Assembly: GCA_949499105.1 (NCBI GenBank) | Contig: CATEFX010000044.1 | Span: 1 to 35,272 of the forward strand | Direction of reading: 5' to 3' | Origin: Formosa sp. Hel1_33_131 | Lineage (GTDB): Bacteria; Bacteroidota; Bacteroidia; Flavobacteriales; Flavobacteriaceae | Length of the DNA: 35,272 nucleotides | Part shown: one piece after another, positions 1-9,851 of the stretch | Layout of the letters: each line of letters starts with the position of its first letter | Numbering within the stretch: the stretch's first letter is position 1 | Position numbers and translations under genes: made by a program | Notes under the pieces: generated by a model | Told to the model about the DNA's origin: nothing | Databases searched by the model: none | Seen by the model: only the letters and a program-made list of their open reading frames with translations

Positions 1-171
1 ATCCCAGTTGGCTTAAATGCAACGCTTTTGGCTATCGGAGTAGATGATGACAATTATCTTAGATTCGGAACACTTGAAATAGATGTTCAGGAAGAAGATG
101 AATTTACTATTGATGTAGATTACGGAACTACTGAAAACCTCGCCACACTGATCAATCAACTGGGGGAATAG
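1..171 (+). CDS. 3' end of an unidentified protein (partial)
   Basis: The reading frame is open from the first base of the window and stops at TAG (169-171), giving the last 56 residues of a protein whose start lies outside. The visible part begins IPVGLNATLLAIGVDDDNYL and is acidic, with alternating hydrophobic and polar residues that suggest beta strands (LEIDVQEEDEFTIDVDYG), followed by a short helix-like end (LATLINQLGE). This could be the last beta-sandwich domain of a larger surface or regulatory protein, but no family is recognised and no function is claimed. It converges on the tRNA-Arg gene, which is on the other strand. Confidence 0.6.
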   Translation: MPVGLNATLLAIGVDDDNYLRFGTLEIDVQEEDEFTIDVDYGTTENLATLINQLGE

Positions 172-205
172 TGTTTTTTTGCAACTGTTTAGCAATGGTT
201 TAGCA

Positions 206-249
206 AAATAAAAAAAATATCTCCAAAAATAATTCATTATTTTTAGAGA
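206..249 (-). terminator. Intrinsic terminator downstream of tRNA-Arg
   Basis: The hairpin arms are 220-232 and 237-249, with a four-base loop (233-236) and one C/A mismatch. On the - strand it is followed by a T-rich tract (complement of 206-219). It lies just past the 3' end of the tRNA and would end transcription coming from yqeY and the tRNA. On the + strand there is no T run, so it probably does not serve the + strand gene ending at 171. Confidence 0.7.
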
Positions 250-256
250 CAAGTTG

Positions 257-330
257 TGACCCAGAAGGGATTCGAACCCCCAACCGTCAGAGCCGAAATC
301 TGATATTCTATCCAGTTGAACTACTGGGCC
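257..330 (-). tRNA. tRNA-Arg (anticodon UCG)
   Basis: The - strand folds as a full cloverleaf. The acceptor arm GGCCCAG pairs with CTGGGTC (one G-U), the D stem GTTC pairs with GAAT, and the anticodon stem TCAGA pairs with TCTGA around the loop TTTCGGC. The T stem GGGGG pairs with CCCTT around TTCGAAT. Loop positions 34-36 read TCG, which decodes CGA (and CGG by wobble) as arginine. The discriminator base is A and the 3' CCA is not encoded. The gene starts 7 bases after the stop codon of yqeY on the same strand, so the two may share a transcript that ends at the hairpin just beyond. Confidence 0.95.
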
Positions 331-337
331 ATTTTAT

Positions 338-784
338 TTAAGACAACTTCGCTTTCACTAACGTTGATATTGTTTTGCCATCGGTTTTGCCTGCGAGTGT
401 TTTACTCACCACACCCATCACACGCCCCATGTCTTTCATTCCTGAAGCGCCTAAAGATGCAATGGTGTCTACCACTACTTTTTCGACTTCAGAAACGTCT
501 AGCATTTGCGGTAAAAATTGACTGATCACTTCGACTTCTGCCAATTCGGGTTCCGCCAAATCTAACCGATTTTGCTCTGTAAATATCGCCGCACTGTCAC
601 GACGTTGTTTAACTAATTTTTGTAATAATTTAAACTCGTCTTCTTCATTCATCTCCACATCAGAACCACTAGTGCGTGCCAATAAAATAGCAGACTTAAT
701 AGACCTTAATGCGGTCAGAGCGACCGTATCCTTGGATTTCATAGCGGCTTTAAGCGCGGTCATGACTGAATCTTGTAAGCTCAT
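338..784 (-). CDS. yqeY: GatB/YqeY domain protein
   Basis: This 148-residue protein has the usual length of stand-alone YqeY proteins. The family is all-helical and related to the C-terminal tRNA-binding tail of GatB in the tRNA-dependent amidotransferase; its precise cellular role is not settled. Recognisable features are the N-terminal helix with LTALRSIKSAI, the central KLVKQRRDSAAIF, the motif EVEVISQFLPQML, and the C-terminal GMKDMGRVMGVVSKTLAGKTDGKTIS. The start is the ATG at 782-784. It lies downstream of ftsZ but is separated from it by a strong terminator, so it is probably transcribed on its own together with the tRNA-Arg that follows. Confidence 0.9.
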   Translation of the reverse strand: MSLQDSVMTALKAAMKSKDTVALTALRSIKSAILLARTSGSDVEMNEEDEFKLLQKLVKQRRDSAAIFTEQNRLDLAEPELAEVEVISQFLPQMLDVSEVEKVVVDTIASLGASGMKDMGRVMGVVSKTLAGKTDGKTISTLVKAKLS

Positions 785-807
785 ACGATTGACATTTAAT
801 TAAGGTG

Positions 808-815
808 CGAATATA
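808..815 (-). promoter_or_regulatory. Possible -7 element for yqeY
   Basis: The - strand reads TATATTCG, one base away from the Bacteroidota -7 consensus TAnnTTTG. It lies 23 bases before the yqeY start codon and beyond the ftsZ terminator, where a separate promoter is needed. No TTG was found at the expected -33 distance, so the call is tentative. Confidence 0.35.
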
Positions 816-840
816 ACAAAAACAACGATTTTTATTCTTA

Positions 841-883
841 AAAATTAAAAAAACCTGAGAAATGAATTCATTTTTCAGGTTTT
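841..883 (-). terminator. Intrinsic terminator at the end of the dcw operon
   Basis: Bases 850-883 form a nearly perfect palindrome with 17-base arms (one G-T pair), built on AAAACCTGA and TCAGGTTTT. On the - strand it continues into an uninterrupted T run (complement of 847-853) and a further AATTTT. It begins 22 bases after the ftsZ stop codon and should end the division-gene transcript. Confidence 0.88.
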
Positions 884-904
884 AAAATTTAATAACACGA
901 AACG

Positions 905-2833
905 TTAATCGACGTTGTCATGTAAATACGAATTATTTGAACGCAGTTGAACCTCATCATTGTCATCAAGTCCAATCGTTGTTCTAGAAGACTGAACATC
1001 CGAAGAATGGGCTACATCATTCAAGTTCACCCCTTGACGTTTATAGGCCGGTTCTTTTTCAATTTCTTCAATTTTAGACGTATTGAATTTATAATTAAAC
1101 GCTTTCATTTTTTGACGTCTTTCATCGGCGCGATCTCGAAGTGTTTTAGAAATTGGGTTATTAAATGGATCCACATTTTCTTCTGGTTCCGAAGTCACGG
1201 TGCGTTCTTTTACGGTCACTTTAGAAAGGACCATTTCTTCTTCTTCTACGTCAACGTTTACCGCTTGTTTTTTACCTTCATATTTTTGATCGGTTTGTTG
1301 TAACACAATATGATCATCTAAAGCATAGCGAGTTTCACCGGTTTCATTGGCCTCTGTAACAGGGATTAATTCGATATAATCATTAACTTCGATCTCCTTA
1401 ATTGCAGCCTCAACAGTCGTTTCATTTGAATCCTCGAGTGTAAAGACTTCAACGGTATCCGATTCTGATACTGATGTCTTGCTAGAAATTGGCAAATCAA
1501 ATGACAGCATTGTTTGATCTTTTGGAATGGCTTCAAAATTATCGTCTTCAACCTGCATGGTGGTGACTTCATTGATAATAAAATCGTCCTCCGCAACCTC
1601 AAGATCTAATTCTTCAAAATCAACTTCGATGGCTTTAATAGCATCGGTAGTTGAGACGAGATCCACTACACTAACCTCTTCCGTTACTGCAGTCGCTGGC
1701 GTTTCTTCTAAAGTATGAACAACCACCTCATTCGAGATAACTTCAGTCGCTGCTGATGCGGCAATCGGCATCAAGTCGTGCTGCATGGTTTGCTCATCCT
1801 CGAGTGCATGAACTACCTTTTTAACCTCTGTATTGGTAATATCATTTTGTTGATCGACATCAAAACCCGTTGCAATAATCGTCACAGACACCGCTTCTCC
1901 TAGAGTTTCATCTTCACCAACACCCATAATAATATTGGCACCGTAACCAGCTTCGGCTTGAATATGATCATTTATCTCACCGATTTCATCAATCGTAATT
2001 TCTTGAGCGCCAGAAACGATGAGCAGTAATACGTTTTTGGCACCTGTAATTTTATTATCATTCAAAAGCGGAGAATCTAAGGCACTTGTAATGGCTTCTT
2101 GTGCTCGGTTTTGACCCGAAGATGTCGAAGACCCCATAATCGCAGTTCCGCTATTACTCAATACTGTTTTTGCATCTCGTAAATCAATATTTTGCATGTA
2201 GTGATGCGTAATGACTTCTGCAATCCCACGAGCAGCCGTAGAAAGCACTTCATCCGCTTTGGAAAAACCAGCTTTAAAGCCTAAATTTCCATAAACTTCT
2301 CTTAGCTTATTATTGTTTATGATGACCAACGAATCGACTGTTTTTCGAAACTTTTCGATCCCTTGATGCGCTTGAGAGTTTCTTACTTTTCCTTCAAACT
2401 CAAATGGCATGGTGACAATCCCTACCGTGAGAATGTCCATTTCTTTAGCCATTTTAGCAATGATTGGCGCGGCGCCCGTTCCGGTGCCTCCACCCATCCC
2501 AGCGGTGATAAATACCATTTTGGTATTAGAGGTTAACATGGCACGAATGTCTTCCAGACTTTCAACCGCCGATTGCTCACCTATTTCAGGGTTGGCGCCC
2601 GCGCCTAAACCTTCTGTTAAGTTGACGCCAAGTTGAATTTTATTGGGTACACCACTATTGTTCAACGCTTGTGAATCGGTATTACAGATCACAAAATCGA
2701 CCCCTTTGATTCCTTGCTTAAACATGTGATTAATCGCATTACTTCCACCCCCACCAACGCCAATGACCTTGATGACATTAGATTGGTTTTTTGGTAAATC
2801 GAAGGTGATTCCAAAATCGTTACTGCTGCTCAT
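905..2833 (-). CDS. ftsZ: Cell division GTPase FtsZ
   Basis: This is the tubulin-like GTPase that polymerises into the Z-ring and organises the divisome at the inner membrane. Residues 21-31 carry the glycine-rich nucleotide-binding loop (VIGVGGGGSN). Residues 114-120 are the tubulin signature GGGTGTG. The catalytic T7-loop motif NIDLRD is at 215-220. The globular part ends near residue 330. The remaining about 310 residues are an acidic, probably disordered linker, making the protein 642 residues against roughly 350-400 in many bacteria. Near the end are a basic stretch (LRDRADERRQKMKAFNYKF) and the extreme C-terminal peptide LRSNNSYLHDNVD, the likely docking site for FtsA or other membrane tethers. 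It is the last gene of the operon, 26 bases after ftsA. Confidence 0.98.
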   Translation of the reverse strand: MSSSNDFGITFDLPKNQSNVIKVIGVGGGGSNAINHMFKQGIKGVDFVICNTDSQALNNSGVPNKIQLGVNLTEGLGAGANPEIGEQSAVESLEDIRAMLTSNTKMVFITAGMGGGTGTGAAPIIAKMAKEMDILTVGIVTMPFEFEGKVRNSQAHQGIEKFRKTVDSLVIINNNKLREVYGNLGFKAGFSKADEVLSTAARGIAEVITHHYMQNIDLRDAKTVLSNSGTAIMGSSTSSGQNRAQEAITSALDSPLLNDNKITGAKNVLLLIVSGAQEITIDEIGEINDHIQAEAGYGANIIMGVGEDETLGEAVSVTIIATGFDVDQQNDITNTEVKKVVHALEDEQTMQHDLMPIAASAATEVISNEVVVHTLEETPATAVTEEVSVVDLVSTTDAIKAIEVDFEELDLEVAEDDFIINEVTTMQVEDDNFEAIPKDQTMLSFDLPISSKTSVSESDTVEVFTLEDSNETTVEAAIKEIEVNDYIELIPVTEANETGETRYALDDHIVLQQTDQKYEGKKQAVNVDVEEEEMVLSKVTVKERTVTSEPEENVDPFNNPISKTLRDRADERRQKMKAFNYKFNTSKIEEIEKEPAYKRQGVNLNDVAHSSDVQSSRTTIGLDDNDEVQLRSNNSYLHDNVD

Positions 2834-2859
2834 ATACTTAATTTTACTGGTTATAAATT

Positions 2860-4170
2860 TTATTCTGCGTTATCTAAAAAGTCTTTAACTCTTTCGGTTA
2901 ACTTATCTAAAAAACTGCGGTTATCTCGATGCGATTCTACTGGAGGTGGAGCTATTTCATCTTCTAAAACAACTTCCTCTTCCTCTGGAATTTCGTCAAC
3001 TCGTTTGTCTTGTCGCATTAAACTGTCCATCACCAAGCCAACAGCTGTCGCATACATTGGACTTGTAATATCGCTATCACTATCACCCGCCAAATGCTCG
3101 TTTGGATACCCGACTCGAGTGTCCATTCCGGTGATGTATTCTACTAATTGCTTTAAATGCTTTAGTTGACTTCCGCCACCTGTTAACACGATTCCAGCGA
3201 TCAGCTTTTTCTTTTGCTCTTCGTGTCCGTAATTTTTAATTTCGACATACACTTGCTCAATAATTTCGACCACCCGAGCATGAATTATTTTAGACAGGTT
3301 TTTAAGCGTAATTTCTTTAGGATCTCGACCTCTCAAACCTGGGATAGACACAATCTCATTGTCCTTGTTTTCGCCGGGCCAGGCAGATCCAAATTTGATT
3401 TTTAATAATTCTGCTTGCTTTTCAATAATCGAGCAGCCTTCTTTAATATCTTCTGTGATGACGTTCCCTCCAAAAGGGATCACTGCAGTGTGGCGAATAA
3501 TTCCGTCTTTAAAAACGGCTAAATCCGTTGTTCCACCTCCAATATCAATCAAAGCCACCCCTGCTTCTTTTTCTTCTTGACTTAACACTGCATTGGCAGA
3601 AGCCAAAGGTTCCAAAGTGATTCCTTCTAAATCCAAGCCGGCGGTTTGCACACAACGACCAATATTTCTAATAGAAGATACCTGCCCGACGACGACATGG
3701 AAATTAGCTTCCAATCGTTCGCCATACATCCCAATCGGTTCTTTAATTTCTGCCTGTCCATCTACTTTATAATCTTGTGGCAACACATGGATAATTTCTT
3801 CTCCTGGAAGCATTACAAGTTTATGCACTTGATTAATGAGACGCTCAATATCCTCTTCATTAATGACTAACTCTGAGTTTTCACGCGTAATGTAATCACT
3901 GTGTTGAAGACTGCGAATGTGTTGTCCTGCAATCCCCACAGTCACCTCACCTATTTTTAGTCCTGAGTTGGCTTCGGATTCCGAAACAGCTTGTTGAATG
4001 GACTGAATGGTTTGAGTAATATTATTAACAACCCCTCTGTGGACACCAAGACTTTTTGATTTTCCAATGCCAAGTATTTCTAATTTATCATACTCGTTTT
4101 TACGACCAATCATGGCCACAATTTTGGTAGTACCAATATCTAATCCTACTGAAATTTTTTGAGCTTCCAT
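2860..4170 (-). CDS. ftsA: Cell division protein FtsA
   Basis: This actin-fold ATPase tethers FtsZ to the membrane and recruits later division proteins. The start chosen is the ATG at 4168-4170 (MEAQKISVGLDIGTTK), 436 residues. An in-frame ATG 36 bases upstream exists but lies inside ftsQ and adds a stretch unlike the family. The phosphate-1 motif DIGTTK is near the N-terminus, phosphate-2 is IDIGGGTTDLAVF and the adenosine motif is VLTGGGSQL. The 1C subdomain specific to FtsA follows the first actin subdomain. A charged, proline-containing segment leads to a C-terminal amphipathic helix (SFLDKLTERVKDFLDNAE), the expected membrane-targeting sequence. It begins 4 bases after the ftsQ stop and directly precedes ftsZ. 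Confidence 0.97.
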   Translation of the reverse strand: MEAQKISVGLDIGTTKIVAMIGRKNEYDKLEILGIGKSKSLGVHRGVVNNITQTIQSIQQAVSESEANSGLKIGEVTVGIAGQHIRSLQHSDYITRENSELVINEEDIERLINQVHKLVMLPGEEIIHVLPQDYKVDGQAEIKEPIGMYGERLEANFHVVVGQVSSIRNIGRCVQTAGLDLEGITLEPLASANAVLSQEEKEAGVALIDIGGGTTDLAVFKDGIIRHTAVIPFGGNVITEDIKEGCSIIEKQAELLKIKFGSAWPGENKDNEIVSIPGLRGRDPKEITLKNLSKIIHARVVEIIEQVYVEIKNYGHEEQKKKLIAGIVLTGGGSQLKHLKQLVEYITGMDTRVGYPNEHLAGDSDSDITSPMYATAVGLVMDSLMRQDKRVDEIPEEEEVVLEDEIAPPPVESHRDNRSFLDKLTERVKDFLDNAE

Positions 4171-4174
4171 ACAC

Positions 4175-4894
4175 TTATTTTTTGGTGCAAACAACTTGAT
4201 TATCAAATTGTAAATTCACGCTTTTATAAACATCTAACACTTTATCTTTGTTTGCCTTTTGATAAAATGCTTTTAAATTTTTCATTTTTTGGTCTAAATT
4301 CTCAAGACTCCCCACTAATACTTCAAAATCTAATAATCTCATTTTTAGGATTATTTGATTGTTTTCATCTTGTTGAATTTCTGTGATATAGGTTTTTAAA
4401 AACGAATCTTTAAAAATCTTTAACGCTAATGAATAGACGCCATTTAAATCCTCCTTATCCACAACACCCGTAATCAACGGCACTCGCGCACTATGCTGAG
4501 GGGACAATGGCATCCACAACCCGTCTTCATCAATATAAAATGTGGCCTCCGCATGAACCCTTGCAATGGGTCGTTTTTGCTCTACTTTAGCCCTAACTTC
4601 TCCGTTTACAGTAAGATACACTTGAGCGGACTTAATCATGTCGTCTGACTCAAGTAAAAACTCCATCTCCTTCAAATCTAAATTATCTTTCGGTAAAATA
4701 TACAGTTGTTCTTGATTTTGTATTAACAATTTATTAACCATTTCGGTCGTAATATAAACGTTGTCGTTTCCTGTAAATTGAACCGCTACTTTAGACACAG
4801 AACGCCCATTATTTTTGAACGATGAAAAGGCATACAAAAACACCACTAGCCCTAGCAGAAACAACCCTTTTATGATATTCCAATTAATACGCAT
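4175..4894 (-). CDS. ftsQ: Cell division protein FtsQ
   Basis: This 239-residue bitopic membrane protein has one N-terminal transmembrane helix (about residues 9-26, IIKGLFLLGLVVFLYAFSSF) and a periplasmic domain. The family links the cytoplasmic Z-ring proteins to the septal synthases through the FtsQ-FtsL complex. The periplasmic part includes a segment resembling the end of a POTRA domain (SAQVYLTVNGEVRAKVEQKRPIAR is spread over the usual position) and a later beta-rich part. The sequence is diverged, and position between murC and ftsA contributes to the call. Its start codon overlaps the end of murC by 11 bases, suggesting translational coupling. Confidence 0.9.
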   Translation of the reverse strand: MRINWNIIKGLFLLGLVVFLYAFSSFKNNGRSVSKVAVQFTGNDNVYITTEMVNKLLIQNQEQLYILPKDNLDLKEMEFLLESDDMIKSAQVYLTVNGEVRAKVEQKRPIARVHAEATFYIDEDGLWMPLSPQHSARVPLITGVVDKEDLNGVYSLALKIFKDSFLKTYITEIQQDENNQIILKMRLLDFEVLVGSLENLDQKMKNLKAFYQKANKDKVLDVYKSVNLQFDNQVVCTKK

Positions 4895-6236
4895 GACTTA
4901 ATTTTTGTTTTAATTCGGACGCTTCCACGCCTATATCACCTGCACCAAGCGTCATGAAAATAGGATAGCCTAAACTCTGAATTTCATGAACTATTTCTGG
5001 TTTTGATATTAATTTTTTTACTGGACTCGTGATTTTTTCTAACAACCAACTCGAGGACACGCCCGCAATTGGCAGCTCTCTTGCTGGGTAAATCTCTAAT
5101 AAAAATACGGCCTCAAACTGAGATAAACTTTCTGCAAACTCATCCACAAAATCTTTCGTTCTACTAAACAGGTGTGGTTGAAACACAACGGCTACTTTTT
5201 GAGTCGGATACATTTCACGGACCGCTTGGTACACCGCATTAATTTCGGTGGGGTGATGTGCATAATCATCTATAAACACAAAATCATCTGTTTTAATTTG
5301 ATACGTAAAACGCCTTTTGACGCCTTTATACGACTCTAAAGCTGGTTTTAACGCCGTTTCAGAACATCCAAATTCCAAGGCCATCGCCATCGCCACCAAT
5401 GCATTTGAGAGATTATGTTCTCCTGGCAAGTGAAACCTTAGGTTTTCCATCAAACCAGATGGGGTTTGTATATCAAATTGATACGACCCATTTTCAATAC
5501 GAATATTTAGAGCACTATAATCCGCGGGTTCATTCACAGCATAAGTGATCCCCTGTAAGGGCAATCCTTTTTTTATAAATAGTTTTCCAGATGGTTTTAT
5601 TTTTTGAGCAAACTGCTTAAACGTATCTACTAAATCAGCCTCTGAATTGTATACATCCAAATGATCTGCGTCCATGGAAGTGATACACGCAAAGTCGGGG
5701 CTCAATGTTAAAAACGAGCGATCAAACTCGTCTGCTTCTACCACCGATATTTCAGTCCCATTTTGAATCAAATTAGAATGGTAGTTTTCCGAAACACCCC
5801 CAACAAAAGCGGTAACTTTTTCATCGCATTCGTACATCAAATGACCCAAAATACTGCTCGTCGTTGTTTTGCCATGCGTCCCAGCAACTGCCAAACATTT
5901 TGTGTGTTCTGTGATAAGACCTAAAACTGCAGAGCGTTTTAAAACTTGAAAATTAGTGGTCTTGAAATAGTGTAAAATCGAGTTTGAATCGGAAACAGCT
6001 GGCGTATAGACGACCAATGTTTTCAATGGGTCCATAAAGCGTGTATTAATTTGATCAACTGCCGTTTCAAACTGAATATCGACTCCCAACTCAACCAGTG
6101 CGTCCGTAAGAGTCGTCTGCGTTTTATCATACCCACCAACCTCTTTATCAGCAGCAACAAAATACCGCGCAAGCGCACTCATGCCAACACCTCCGATGCC
6201 GATAAAATAGACGTTATGGATTGTTTTTAAATTCAT
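4884..6236 (-). CDS. murC: UDP-N-acetylmuramate--L-alanine ligase MurC
   Basis: This enzyme uses ATP to add L-alanine to UDP-MurNAc, the first amino acid of the peptidoglycan stem, in the cytoplasm. The 450 residues show the three Mur-ligase domains. The N-terminal UDP-binding fold has [16 protein letters not shown] at residues 11-26. The central ATPase has the P-loop GTHGKTTT at 119-126 and DADHLDVY. The C-terminal domain contains [10 protein letters not shown]. All expected motifs are intact. The ATG overlaps the TGA of murG by four bases (ATGA), and the 3' end overlaps the ftsQ start. Confidence 0.97.
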   Translation of the reverse strand: MNLKTIHNVYFIGIGGVGMSALARYFVAADKEVGGYDKTQTTLTDALVELGVDIQFETAVDQINTRFMDPLKTLVVYTPAVSDSNSILHYFKTTNFQVLKRSAVLGLITEHTKCLAVAGTHGKTTTSSILGHLMYECDEKVTAFVGGVSENYHSNLIQNGTEISVVEADEFDRSFLTLSPDFACITSMDADHLDVYNSEADLVDTFKQFAQKIKPSGKLFIKKGLPLQGITYAVNEPADYSALNIRIENGSYQFDIQTPSGLMENLRFHLPGEHNLSNALVAMAMALEFGCSETALKPALESYKGVKRRFTYQIKTDDFVFIDDYAHHPTEINAVYQAVREMYPTQKVAVVFQPHLFSRTKDFVDEFAESLSQFEAVFLLEIYPARELPIAGVSSSWLLEKITSPVKKLISKPEIVHEIQSLGYPIFMTLGAGDIGVEASELKQKLSHAY

Positions 6237-7327
6237 TTAACTAATAGCTTTTCGATTTCATCTACGATGGATTGAGTTGCTTTTTTTAAAGCTAGTTTTT
6301 TAATGTTTGTTGCCAATAATTCTTGCTGTGATTCGGATGCTAAAAGTTCTGAAAACTGCTTTTCAAAACTTAATTCTAGATCCTTTTCACTTATTAGGAT
6401 GGCCGCATTTTTTTCGGTAACAGCCAACGCATTTTTGGTTTGATGGTCCTCGGACACATTTGGAGACGGAATAAAAATTACCGGCTTTCCAACGATACAA
6501 AGTTCTGAAACTGAACTTGCGCCTGCTCTAGAAATCACAATATCGGCGGCTGCATACGCCAAATCCATTCGATTTAAAAACGCATGGACTTGTACCTGTT
6601 CGTTCGAATTATACGGCTTATAATCTTCCTGATATAATTTCCCACACTGCCACACCAATTGAATTCCTAAACCATTGAAAAAATCTAATTCTGATTCAAT
6701 AAGCTGATTCATTCGGCGCGCCCCTAAACTCCCGCCTAATACCAAGAGTGTTTTTTTGTTGGGCTCTAGTTTAAAAAACGAAAGTGCTTCTGCTCTTTTT
6801 TGATCTAAATCCAGCAAATCTTGTCGCACGGGGTTTCCAGTCAGTATTAATTTTTCTTTAGGGAAAAACCGCTCCAAGCCATCATAGGCTACACAGACTT
6901 TATGTGCTTTCTTGGACAATAATTTATTGGTAATCCCTGGAAATGAATTTTGTTCTTGTATCAAAGTCGGCACCCCTTTCATGGCAGCCACTTGTAACAA
7001 AGGTCCACTGGCAAAACCACCAGTGCCAATGACAACGTCGGGCTTGAAAGAATTAACAATAGACATCGACTTAAACAAACTCAGTAATAATTTAATTGGG
7101 AACAATAAATTTTTGAGCGTTAACTTTCTTTGAAGTCCAGCAATCCATAAACCGATTATCGGATACCCAGCTTGAGGTACTTTTTGCATTTCCATTTTAT
7201 CTTTGGCGCCTACAAATAAAAACTCAGATTTCGGGAACCGAGATTTTAATTCGTTTGCAATGGCAATCGCAGGGTATATATGCCCCCCTGTTCCTCCACC
7301 TGATAATATGATTTTATAGTGCTTCAT
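6233..7327 (-). CDS. murG: UDP-GlcNAc--lipid I N-acetylglucosaminyltransferase MurG
   Basis: MurG adds GlcNAc to lipid I on the cytoplasmic face of the membrane, giving lipid II. It is a GT-B fold glycosyltransferase of 364 residues. The glycine-rich loop GGGTGGH at residues 10-16 and the second glycine-rich stretch GTGGFASGP are present, as is the C-terminal donor-binding region with [12 protein letters not shown]. The length is normal and no key residue is missing. The start codon shares one base with the ftsW stop (TAATG), and the stop overlaps the murC start by four bases, so ftsW, murG and murC are probably translated in a coupled way. Confidence 0.97.
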   Translation of the reverse strand: MKHYKIILSGGGTGGHIYPAIAIANELKSRFPKSEFLFVGAKDKMEMQKVPQAGYPIIGLWIAGLQRKLTLKNLLFPIKLLLSLFKSMSIVNSFKPDVVIGTGGFASGPLLQVAAMKGVPTLIQEQNSFPGITNKLLSKKAHKVCVAYDGLERFFPKEKLILTGNPVRQDLLDLDQKRAEALSFFKLEPNKKTLLVLGGSLGARRMNQLIESELDFFNGLGIQLVWQCGKLYQEDYKPYNSNEQVQVHAFLNRMDLAYAAADIVISRAGASSVSELCIVGKPVIFIPSPNVSEDHQTKNALAVTEKNAAILISEKDLELSFEKQFSELLASESQQELLATNIKKLALKKATQSIVDEIEKLLVK

Positions 7328-8520
7328 TAAAGTGCTTCGCTTAATATTTCTAAAGGGTGTTTCTCATCATAATTTTGTGCTTTTTCTTCATCTCGCTTGG
7401 TACTTACACTCAACACAATGCCAAGTGCCAAGCAAGTAACCCAAATAGAGGTCCCTCCGCTACTTATAAGCGGCAGTGTTTGTCCTGTAACTGGAAACAA
7501 CTCAACTGCAACACCCATATTGACCAAGGCCTGAAATACGATGGGAATCCCAACGCCCACGGTTAATAATTTTCCAAAGACCGTATCTGAATTTTGCGCC
7601 ACAATTACAATCCTAAACATTAACCATAAATAAAGGACTAGCAATGATATCCCTCCAATCAATCCGTATTCTTCAATAATAATAGCAAAAATAAAATCGG
7701 ATGATGACTGGGGCAAAAAGTTCTTTTGAACACTTTTCCCAGGTCCTAATCCTTGAATTCCGCCAGTTGCGATGGCAATTTTAGCTTTCTCAATTTGATA
7801 GGCTTCTTGAGTCGCTTCTGTATCCATGAAACTAGAAATTCGACTTGTCCAAGTGTCCACTCGATTCGGCATCAAATCTGGAAACGCTTTGGCAGTTAAT
7901 ACAAAAAACATCAAAACGACAACGCCAGAACCGATGATAATTGCTAAATATTTTAATGGATAGCCTCCCAAAAATGTTAGTAAAATAACCATTGAAAAGA
8001 TGAGTGCAGCCGTAGAAAAATTAGCAGGAAGCACCAAAGCTAACACGACAAACACCGGCAACCACAACGGAAGAATAGAATCTTTAAAGGAAACAATCTC
8101 GTCTTTTATTTTAGATAAATACCGTGCTACAAAAACCATTAACACCAGCGCAGCTAAGGTAGATGGCTGAAACGTAAATCCAACAATTGGAACTCGAATC
8201 CATCGACTGGCATTCGCACCTCCAATGGTTGAACCCTGAAGCATTGTAATTAACAACAAGACTAAAACCACTGGAATCATCACCATCGACAACCCTCTAA
8301 AATAACGATAAGGGATTTTATGTACTCCATAAATAATTGAGAACCCTAAGAATAAATGTACAAAGTGTTTGATGAAATAACTAAAAGTCGTGCTACCCCC
8401 TCCAATGTAAGCCAAATTACTGGCTGCACTGTACACGGGCAGGAATGAGAATATTGCTAGCAAGGCCGCAATAGCCCAAATAATTCGATCTCCTTTTATG
8501 TTATCAAAAACTGTCTTCAT
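7327..8520 (-). CDS. ftsW: Septal peptidoglycan polymerase FtsW (SEDS family)
   Basis: This is a SEDS-family integral membrane glycosyltransferase that polymerises lipid II at the septum in partnership with the transpeptidase FtsI. The 397-residue protein has about ten hydrophobic helices. Characteristic SEDS motifs are visible: the large extracytoplasmic loop with [18 protein letters not shown] and [16 protein letters not shown], then [13 protein letters not shown] near the C-terminus. A location next to murG and in the same operon as ftsI identifies it as FtsW rather than RodA. Start and stop codons each share one base with their neighbours (TAATG junctions). Confidence 0.96.
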   Translation of the reverse strand: MKTVFDNIKGDRIIWAIAALLAIFSFLPVYSAASNLAYIGGGSTTFSYFIKHFVHLFLGFSIIYGVHKIPYRYFRGLSMVMIPVVLVLLLITMLQGSTIGGANASRWIRVPIVGFTFQPSTLAALVLMVFVARYLSKIKDEIVSFKDSILPLWLPVFVVLALVLPANFSTAALIFSMVILLTFLGGYPLKYLAIIIGSGVVVLMFFVLTAKAFPDLMPNRVDTWTSRISSFMDTEATQEAYQIEKAKIAIATGGIQGLGPGKSVQKNFLPQSSSDFIFAIIIEEYGLIGGISLLVLYLWLMFRIVIVAQNSDTVFGKLLTVGVGIPIVFQALVNMGVAVELFPVTGQTLPLISSGGTSIWVTCLALGIVLSVSTKRDEEKAQNYDEKHPLEILSEAL

Positions 8521-9851
8521 TATAACTGTCTTACAGCGGCTTTAAATTGTTGACCTCGATCTTCATAATTTTCAAATAAATCAAAACTTGCACAAGCAGG
8601 CGATAACAAAACAGCCTCCCCTGGCTTCGCAATTTTATAAGCAATCTTAACTGCTTCGCTCATAAACTGTGTTTCTATGATGGTATCTACCATATTTCCA
8701 AACGCATCAAATAAGGACTCGTTATCTTTTCCTAAGCAAATAATTGCTTTGACTTTTTCATTGATAAAAGGAAATAAAGAACTGTAATCATTTCCTTTAT
8801 CAACCCCTCCAACAATCCAAACCGTTGGGGTATTCATGCTTTCTAATGCGTAGTAGGCCGCATTCACATTCGTTGCCTTGGAGTCATTTACATACTTCAC
8901 TTTATTGATGGTAAGAACCTGCTCCAACCGATGCTCTGCCCCCTGAAACCCTTCTAGACTCTCTCTAATGGTTGCTTTTCTGATTTTCAAAAGATGTGCA
9001 ACTGTTGATGCCGCCATCGCGTTTTTGATGTTGTGCTTTCCTTCTAAAGCTAAGTTTGTTGTTGACATAATTATATCTCTATTGTTAAATTCGATTAGTA
9101 TATTGTTTTGTTCTAAATACGTCCCATTTTCTACTTTTTTACGAAGTGAAAAAGGCACTAATGTTGATTGAATTGGATGGGTGTTTATATAAGACACGAT
9201 GACCGCATCATCTGCGTCATATATCAAATAATCTTCCGATGTTTGGTTCATTGCGATTCTAAATTTTGAAGCGATATAGTTCTCAAATTTATAATCATAG
9301 CGATCCAAATGATCGGGTGTAATATTGGTGATAATCGCTATATGTGGTCTGAATTTCTCAATACCATCTAATTGAAAACTACTCAGTTCTAAAACGTAAT
9401 TGGCATTGTTATTTAGAACTTGCTTCGCAAAGCTATCGCCAATATTTCCACCAATCGCGACATCCAACCCCGCTTGACTCAAAATATAATGAACCATCAT
9501 TGTGGTCGTGGTTTTCCCATTACTTCCTGTAATCCCAATGATCGTTGCCTTCGTAAATAAACTCGCAAATTCAATTTCAGAAATCACAGAAATAGTTGCT
9601 TTATGTAATTTTTTAATCAAAGCAACATGATCTGGAATTCCAGGACTTTTAACGACCAAATCCGCATTTAGAATTTTGGACTCCGTATGACCTCCATCTT
9701 CCCATTCAATCTCATTATGTATAAGAACGTCTATAAATTTTTGTGCAATCTTTCCTGAATCAGAAAGAAACACCTTGTACTCTTTTTCTTTTCCTAACAG
9801 GGCAGCACCTACACCACTTTCACCTCCGCCAAGAATCACCAATCGTTTCAT
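8520..9851 (-). CDS. murD: UDP-MurNAc-L-alanine--D-glutamate ligase MurD
   Basis: MurD adds D-glutamate to UDP-MurNAc-L-Ala in the cytoplasm, using ATP. The 443-residue protein starts with the Rossmann-like motif RLVILGGGESGVGAA, which binds the UDP substrate. It carries the Mur-ligase P-loop at about 109-116 (GSNGKTTT) and the central NITPDHLDRY. The C-terminal domain contains VNDSKATNVNAA and IVGGVDKGNDY. Its length is normal for the family. The gene sits immediately after mraY with no spacer and shares one base with the following ftsW start. Confidence 0.97.
   Translation of the reverse strand: MKRLVILGGGESGVGAALLGKEKEYKVFLSDSGKIAQKFIDVLIHNEIEWEDGGHTESKILNADLVVKSPGIPDHVALIKKLHKATISVISEIEFASLFTKATIIGITGSNGKTTTTMMVHYILSQAGLDVAIGGNIGDSFAKQVLNNNANYVLELSSFQLDGIEKFRPHIAIITNITPDHLDRYDYKFENYIASKFRIAMNQTSEDYLIYDADDAVIVSYINTHPIQSTLVPFSLRKKVENGTYLEQNNILIEFNNRDIIMSTTNLALEGKHNIKNAMAASTVAHLLKIRKATIRESLEGFQGAEHRLEQVLTINKVKYVNDSKATNVNAAYYALESMNTPTVWIVGGVDKGNDYSSLFPFINEKVKAIICLGKDNESLFDAFGNMVDTIIETQFMSEAVKIAYKIAKPGEAVLLSPACASFDLFENYEDRGQQFKAAVRQL

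Noticed and set aside
186-206. Short direct repeat TTTAGCAA near the left end
   Set aside because: There are two 8-base copies in an AT-rich spacer, with no phasing to a promoter and no gene that would use them.
947-1303. A 118-codon open frame on the + strand opposite the FtsZ linker
   Set aside because: It is a shadow of the codon bias in ftsZ. The product is a Phe/Ile/Arg-rich string with no domain character, and no promoter or leader is visible.
4171-4206. Longer ftsA start adding 12 residues
   Set aside because: The extra ATG lies inside ftsQ. The internal ATG at 4168-4170 is 4 bases after the ftsQ stop and gives the normal FtsA N-terminus.
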